Source: JBBROS01 sp964246015 | GTDB lineage: Bacteria > Pseudomonadota > Alphaproteobacteria > Acetobacterales > Acetobacteraceae | Assembly (NCBI GenBank): GCA_964246015.1 | Contig: CAXTPG010000100.1 | Coordinates: forward strand, 1 to 16,015 | Reading direction: 5' to 3' | Length of the DNA stretch: 16,015 bases | In this document: one piece after another, positions 14,101-16,015 of the stretch | Layout: each line of letters opens with the position of its first letter | Position numbering within the stretch: position 1 is the first letter of the stretch | The notes under the pieces: generated by a model | Told to the model about the DNA's origin: nothing | What the model saw: only the letters and a program-made list of their open reading frames with translations | The model's database searches: none | Program-made: the position numbers and the translations under genes

Positions 14101-16015
14101 CTGCTGGGCGACGCCACCGGGGTTGCCGTCGATACCGTCCGCAACCTGGCCGTCGTCGCGAACGGGGCAAGCGGCCTCGCCATCGTGAACGTCGCGAACC
14201 CCTCGGCACCCCGGCTGCTTCAGACCGTGGCGCTCGAGAGCCCGGCGCTCCGCGTCGTCCTGCTGGACGGCATCGCCTATGTCGCAGCGGGCACCCACCT
14301 CGCGACCGTCAACATCGCGACGGGCGAGTTGCTGCAGACGCTCGATCTGCCGGGCAGCACGGTGCGGGACGTGGTGGCGAGCGGCGACACGCTGTTCACG
14401 ATCGACGCGAGCGGCACCATCCGCGCGATCAGCATCGTCGGCGACGTGCTGACGCTTCGGGGCAGCTTCAGCGCGGGCGGCGCCGCGGGGCGCCTCTCGG
14501 TGGCCGGCGGCACGCTGTATGTGCCGATGGGCGACGGGTTCACCGGCGGGTTCCAGACGGTCAACGTGGCGAACCTCGATGCGCTGACGCTGATCTCGGG
14601 CGTCGATGCGAACAACCTGGGTGGCGGCGCGATGGCGCTGAACGGCTCGGGCCTTGCCATCGCCGTCGGTTCGCCGGGCCGGGTCAACGCGCTGGACGTG
14701 ATCAACGTCGCGGACCCCACCGACACCAGCAAGTTCATCACCCGCGTCGCCCTGCCCGCCACGCCGCGCGACGTGGCGCTTGCGAACGGCATCGCCTTCG
14801 TCGCCGACGGCACGCAGGGTCTGTACGTCGTCAACTATCTCGGCTTCGACGGGAAGGGCGTCGCGCCGACCGTGTCGATCGCGCTACAGGCGATCGACGT
14901 CGATCCGTCCGTGGCCGGCATCCAGGTCATCGAGGGCGGCCGGATCCGCGTGACGCCGACGGTCACCGACGACGAGCAGGTCCGCAACGTCGAGATCCTG
15001 GTCAACGGCGCCGTCGTCTACAACGACCCGGCCTTCCCGTTCGACTTCTTCGTCGACGTGCCCTCGATCGCCGCCGGCGGCACCACCATCACGGTGCAGG
15101 CGCGCGCGACCGATACGGGCGGCAACACCGCGCTTTCGGCGGCGACGACGCTCACGGTCGTGCCGGACACCTTCCCGCCCACCGTGTCGAGCATCAGCGT
15201 GGCCGAGGGCGCGCGGCTGTTCTTCGTGCGCTCGGTCCAGGTCGCGTTCAACGAGCCGATCGATACGGCTCGGCTTGCCGCGTCCGGCATCAAGCTGGCC
15301 ACGAAGGGCGCGGACGGCACCGCCGGCACCACGGACGACGTCGCGGTCGCGTTCACGATCGACACGCGCAGCGGCGGCCAGGTGCTGTCGGTGATCCCGT
15401 CGGCCTATCTGGCGCCCGGCAGCTACCAGCTCCGGATCGATCCCACGATCATCAAGGACCGCGCCGGCAACGGCCTGGCCGCCCCGATCGTGGTGAACTT
15501 CACGATCCGCGCCGCCAGCGACATCCGCGCCGCGACGGGTTCGGCGGAGGTGACGACCGCGCCGTCGGCCAACCCGGGCCAGGTCATCGGGCTGCCCGTG
15601 CCGTTCGACCCCGCGACCGCGCGCGCCACGTTCCAGATCATCGACATCAACGGGACCCGCAGCACCCGCGACATCGTCGTCTCCCGCGCCGACACGGCCC
15701 GGGGCGTCGCCTACTTCACGGTCCCCATCGACGCGAACACCGGCGACGTCACCGTGTTCTCGCTGGTCGGGTCGACCCGCACGGACTTCGCCGACGGCCT
15801 GTTCTACATGCAGATCGTGCCGGTCATCACCGACCTGCAGGTGCAGTCCGTCGCACAGGACGGCACCAGCGCGGTGGTGATCCTGACCGGGCTGGGCTTC
15901 ATCGAGGCGGGCACCTCCTACTCGTTCGGCGCGACCACCGTCTCGGACGGGGCGATCTCGTCGGGCCCCGACGTCTACGCGGGTCCCCCGGTCTACAACA
16001 CGAACGGGACGGTGA
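8113..16015 (+). CDS. Giant LEPR-XLL surface/secreted mosaic protein with vanadium haloperoxidase domain (3' end outside window)
   Basis: The frame is open from the ATG at 8113 to the window end (2634 codons, no stop). Order of modules: basic N-terminus, LEPR-XLL motif at 39-47; carboxypeptidase-regulatory-like module about 120-160; dockerin-like module about 168-227; beta-rich segment and Big/Ig domain to about 530; vanadium haloperoxidase 535-915; Ig and Big_5-like domains 918-1232; regulatory-like module 1233-1530; acidic linker 1531-1568; unassigned segment 1569-1889; thrombospondin type 3 repeats 1890-1932; LVIVD propeller about 1937-2250; Ig, Big_5 and IPT-like modules from 2257 on. LEPR-XLL marks very large proteins of Gram-negative bacteria, generally thought to be exported. 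No classical signal peptide is seen. Many Asp-rich loops suggest calcium-dependent folding outside the cell. It follows a glycan operon with only 98 bp between, but probably has its own promoter. The C-terminal secretion or anchoring signal, if any, is not visible. Confidence 0.9.
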   Translation, partial: MDWTAKEFAGPAKGRRKGRSSKIESNPVTERAELLLEALEPRLLLSASPADPLAADPAPVAIVQDIDAALLDLAPDAAMPTMPAAAADAALIDAMDPMAPAAGGVASLSGTAYSWSTHVALSGLTVTATGDSSSATAVTGTDGGFALSGFDAGTYTVTGSLPASQLGRTITSASALAALRLGVGVNPNAATATAQQPVSPYQYIAADLTGDGRVTSADALAILRVSVQQQGALTPQWRIVSEGQTYWDQATQSITIGNRSVPTTFGSTRDLAANSTGNLVGVLTGDVLGRYVPYDANGVAVPNPATLPPSTFTALSANTGAPAWVWGVRTIDAVTLTAELASDTGASYLDGITNNATIVGQATSATPIVSLKGGFDATTAANFSDLTDTLGADGKFTLTAARLATVLGGELTDGARVLHLTAVDRNGNLSKFDVSFTLLTQTPVIAALSLTAASGSPETNTTSAATVALTGTATAGATVRVAGQTGLVGGSGAFQVGGVALVEGANTLMATVTDAAGNTSQRQVIVTRQGAVSADQTLIWNQATLAAIQKSVVYPEDATRVLAMVSLAQFDTLAAIEGTAAFVVSRANPGAVSLELALAKAAHTVLVNIFPNQAATFDAILAATAATVPAGAAKTAALALGLDIGLTVYQTRLGDGSTEFVNFAGSDLPGKWRPTGPMYLVAEEAQWGSVTPFALTSADQFRPAPPLDITSEQYAAELNEIKSLGSATSTTRTADQTQQAQFWADGRGSYTPPGHWVQIAQQVALAKGNSLADNVRLFAKLNVAMADAAIAAWDAKYAYGFWRPETAIHDAALDGNAATTADPAWTPLLIAPPHPDYVSGHSTFSNAAATVLAATFGDATAFSTNSVTLPGVTRSFTSFSAAAAEAGRSRVYAGIHFSSANTAGAALGRQVAEAALARFSLSQDTQAPTVLAAETVPVGRTNMVLAGSIVDNISGVASATYKVDDGAATALTLDAQGRFSITTAFRLDGTQDGLHSVAITTRDVAGNVSASFSRSFRLDTVAPALTLASPAEGAVLTSASRLTGIAAPTGSDLVSLTLAVDGGRAQGVVYTQGTGAFDSALSFANLDIGAHSLVLTATDAAGNVSTLTRGVVVQALAAFNVTRTSPVDEASDVGTTQRPEVHFSRAVNAATLTDASFYATAADGTRLAATIVPASDGSFAWLFFDAPMPDGAVVTVHVIGSSIRAALDGAFLDADRNGTPGGDFSFRYTTVNLAPVVGTTLRGRIVDPGPDLVPMTFDDIRRGPDGIIHTADDVFLLPVAHAKIYILGREDQFVYSDANGFFELTNIPSGTVKVAVDGRTATNPPVGAFFPEMVMSADIRPGVVNTLMDTVGTETAKAANQGRVEVYLPRIPNTALQAVSGTAETVITVNEASAPELTAGQRNSFSLTVMPGSAVGADGKPVGNVQIGMATVPAELVKDMLPAGVLQHTFDITIQAPGVTAFTEPLRITFPNVFNAKPGTKLNVLSFDHTTGLLVINGTATVSADGLTVVSDEGGGIKAPGWHGLTPPGNEDEGDGGDGDSGDDGDGDDDSDDGDDDDKDPDKDPDKDVTFEAGINIAGEFIPLKAGYSFKIGTAYTQDLQLEDFVTVPKDPIKFGGDFSFTFTVSPLTAKFIPEFNQKLFDVESKLGVKGFATLAAQISIKGVVGVEAEVEGTIGIGTKAFASVQVKSPWIAAIPYGVGNFLTKEYPFEKVLQGFELKAKTNIATGRPPPLTDVSVTVGPQAEIYVQTQLTISPTVFLRKVAAKASASETVEAPSAEQAALSQAIMDMVLGHGMPFATAAAGDLVPEPTFGSKLGTDTSIYYRYEIENGVDIVGKSDESGKFKVFLPSNTNYNLYMYRPSNNAFGIETGTTGNSGAATTTKHRLNQIGGPDTDFDGIPDLGEFILGSDLNKADTNGNGVKDGAELAQGLNPAGANALPTGLVSVAGITGSAEAVTVVGGGTDTSRLTAYVATGGAGLSIVDVSQLKKPEILGELKLLGDATGVAVDTVRNLAVVANGASGLAIVNVANPSAPRLLQTVALESPALRVVLLDGIAYVAAGTHLATVNIATGELLQTLDLPGSTVRDVVASGDTLFTIDASGTIRAISIVGDVLTLRGSFSAGGAAGRLSVAGGTLYVPMGDGFTGGFQTVNVANLDALTLISGVDANNLGGGAMALNGSGLAIAVGSPGRVNALDVINVADPTDTSKFITRVALPATPRDVALANGIAFVADGTQGLYVVNYLGFDGKGVAPTVSIALQAIDVDPSVAGIQVIEGGRIRVTPTVTDDEQVRNVEILVNGAVVYNDPAFPFDFFVDVPSIAAGGTTITVQARATDTGGNTALSAATTLTVVPDTFPPTVSSISVAEGARLFFVRSVQVAFNEPIDTARLAASGIKLATKGADGTAGTTDDVAVAFTIDTRSGGQVLSVIPSAYLAPGSYQLRIDPTIIKDRAGNGLAAPIVVNFTIRAASDIRAATGSAEVTTAPSANPGQVIGLPVPFDPATARATFQIIDINGTRSTRDIVVSRADTARGVAYFTVPIDANTGDVTVFSLVGSTRTDFADGLFYMQIVPVITDLQVQSVAQDGTSAVVILTGLGFIEAGTSYSFGATTVSDGAISSGPDVYAGPPVYNTNGTV
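8227..8253 (+). other. LEPR-XLL motif
   Basis: Residues 39-47 read LEPRLLLSA, an exact match to the motif naming the LEPR-XLL domain, found near the N-terminus of very large bacterial proteins. It is preceded by a basic stretch (KGRRKGRSSK, 13-22) and a leucine-rich helix. Its function, possibly in targeting or export, is not established. Confidence 0.85.
8614..8793 (+). other. Dockerin-like calcium-binding module
   Basis: Residues 207-218 form an EF-hand-like loop, D-L-T-G-D-G-R-V-T-S-A-D, with ligand positions 1, 3, 5, 9 and 12 filled. It is followed by the helix ALAILRVSVQ. An upstream partner helix (ITSASALAALRLGVG, about 169-183) has lost the acidic loop, so only one site looks intact. 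No cohesin is seen in the window, so an internal folding role is as likely as docking. Confidence 0.7.
9715..10857 (+). other. Vanadium-dependent haloperoxidase domain
   Basis: Residues about 535-915 match a full bacterial vanadium haloperoxidase (PAP2 superfamily). The start is typical (LIWNQATLAAIQKSVVYPED), and QFWADG with TPPGHW precedes the pocket. Pocket residues fit the known motifs with exact spacing: K796-x6-R803-P; S839-G840-H841; S889-R890-x5-H896. These correspond to K353, R360, S402, G403, H404, R490 and H496 of Curvularia chloroperoxidase; W793 matches W350. The position equivalent to F397 is H834, as in bromo- and iodoperoxidases. Such enzymes use hydrogen peroxide to oxidise halides. 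Activity here is inferred from motif integrity only. A position four residues after H896 that I recall as usually Asp in bacterial members is Ala900. Confidence 0.85.
10864..11808 (+). other. Tandem Ig-like and Big_5-like domains
   Basis: Residues about 918-1232 form three beta-sandwich modules. The first two each end in a T-x-D-x-A-G-N-V-S motif (TTRDVAGNVS and TATDAAGNVS), typical of bacterial Ig-like repeats. The third starts TSPVDEASDVGTTQRPEVHF, as in SbsA-like Big_5 domains, and has an Asp-rich loop LDADRNGTPGGD. They probably act as spacers that hold the haloperoxidase away from the cell. Confidence 0.7.
11809..12702 (+). other. Carboxypeptidase-regulatory-like module of LEPR-XLL/planctomycete-type giants
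   Basis: Residues about 1233-1530 begin with LRGRIVDPGPD, contain GPDGIIHTADDV, then AKIYILGREDQFVYSDANGF and DGRTATNPPVGAFFPEM, and end GWHGLTPPGN. This extended module recurs in very large exported bacterial proteins. The early part is a beta-sandwich of carboxypeptidase-regulatory type; the later part (about 1370-1530) is not assignable to a named family by eye. Confidence 0.55.
12703..12816 (+). repeat. Acidic Asp/Gly linker ending in a 12-bp tandem repeat
   Basis: Residues 1531-1568 are almost entirely Asp, Gly, Glu and Ser, then switch to DKDP units. The DKDP part is encoded by 2.75 copies of a 12-bp unit, GACAAGGATCCC with one variant base, at 12784-12816. The segment should be a flexible, calcium-binding hinge between the two halves of the protein. 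Confidence 0.75.
12817..13779 (+). other. Unassigned beta-rich segment of the giant protein
   Basis: Residues about 1569-1889 match no family I recognise. They alternate hydrophobic and charged residues (FGGDFSFTFTVSPLTAKF, then GVVGVEAEVEGTIGIGTKAF), suggesting long beta strands, followed by an Ala-rich helix region (SAEQAALSQAIMDMVLGHGM) and a short beta module (YYRYEIENGVDIVGKSDESG). Confidence 0.5.
13780..13908 (+). other. Thrombospondin type 3 repeats
   Basis: Residues 1890-1932 contain D-T-D-F-D-G-I-P-D (1892-1900) and D-T-N-G-N-G-V-K-D (1914-1922), each followed by a Glu three residues later and a G-x-(D/N) turn. This is the standard calcium-binding thrombospondin type 3 pattern of exported bacterial proteins. 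Confidence 0.8.
13921..14862 (+). other. LVIVD-repeat beta-propeller
   Basis: Residues about 1937-2250 carry repeated blades with the pattern G-L-x-I-V-(D/N)-V: GLSIVDVSQLKKPEILGEL, GLAIVNVANPSAPRLLQTV, HLATVNIATGELLQTLDL, FQTVNVANLDALTLISGV, ALDVINVADPTDTSKFITRV, and finally GLYVVNYLG. Six or seven blades fit a closed propeller. LVIVD propellers occur in bacterial surface proteins and are thought to mediate binding; no ligand can be predicted. Confidence 0.75.
14881..16015 (+). other. Ig-like, Big_5-like and IPT-like modules at the visible C-terminal end
   Basis: Residues 2257-2352 form an Ig-like module (VRNVEILVNGAVVYNDPAFP, then RATDTGGNTALS). Residues about 2353-2466 are Big_5-like (FPPTVSSISV, VQVAFNEPID, IIKDRAGNGL). 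From about 2467 come beta-rich modules, the last resembling an IPT/TIG fold (VVILTGLGFI). The frame is still open at the last base, so further modules are expected. Confidence 0.6.

Noticed and set aside
8647..14298. 1883-codon open frame on the minus strand
   Set aside because: It is rich in Arg, Gly, Ala, Asp and His, has no recognisable domain, and lies antisense to the giant protein, whose frame has coherent domains throughout. Long antisense frames are expected at this GC content.

Overview
The window is very GC-rich (roughly 70% by eye), with G/C at most third codon positions, tight GTGA/ATGA stop-start overlaps and Gram-negative secretion and surface-glycan families. This suggests a high-GC proteobacterium, most likely an alphaproteobacterium. 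That placement is inference; no rRNA or tRNA gene is present to fix it. No insertion sequence, CRISPR array or tRNA gene was seen.

Layout. (1) 161-2499, minus strand: a two-gene operon of a periplasmic HlyD/RND-type adaptor and, through a GTGA overlap, a TPR protein ending in a GT-D-fold (DUF1792-like) glycosyltransferase domain. (2) 2500-2609: a divergent promoter gap. (3) 2610-8014, plus strand: a left-handed beta-helix acyltransferase, a small protein made of YPD-type repeats, a large protein combining the same repeats with a GT2 glycosyltransferase and a WbsX/GH99-like domain, and a GT4 glycosyltransferase. The last three are joined by ATGA and GTGA overlaps. (4) 8015-8112: a short AT-richer leader with competing inverted repeats, one of which contains the ribosome binding site of the next gene. 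(5) 8113 to beyond 16015: one giant open reading frame (at least 2634 codons, end not in window) for an LEPR-XLL secreted or surface protein.

The giant protein is a mosaic: LEPR-XLL N-terminus, carboxypeptidase-regulatory-like and dockerin-like Ca-binding modules, a Big-type Ig domain, a complete vanadium-dependent haloperoxidase domain with all seven vanadate-pocket residues, more Ig/Big_5 domains, a regulatory-like module, an acidic Asp/Gly linker, about 320 unassigned residues, thrombospondin type 3 repeats, an LVIVD beta-propeller, and further Ig-like modules running off the window.

How it may work together (inference): the glycosyltransferases and acyltransferase build or decorate a surface glycan or glycoprotein, the adaptor belongs to an export or efflux machine, and the giant protein is the exported surface product, possibly carrying halide-oxidising activity outside the cell. 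The haloperoxidase embedded in an LEPR-XLL adhesin-like protein beside a glycosylation cluster is the most striking element.
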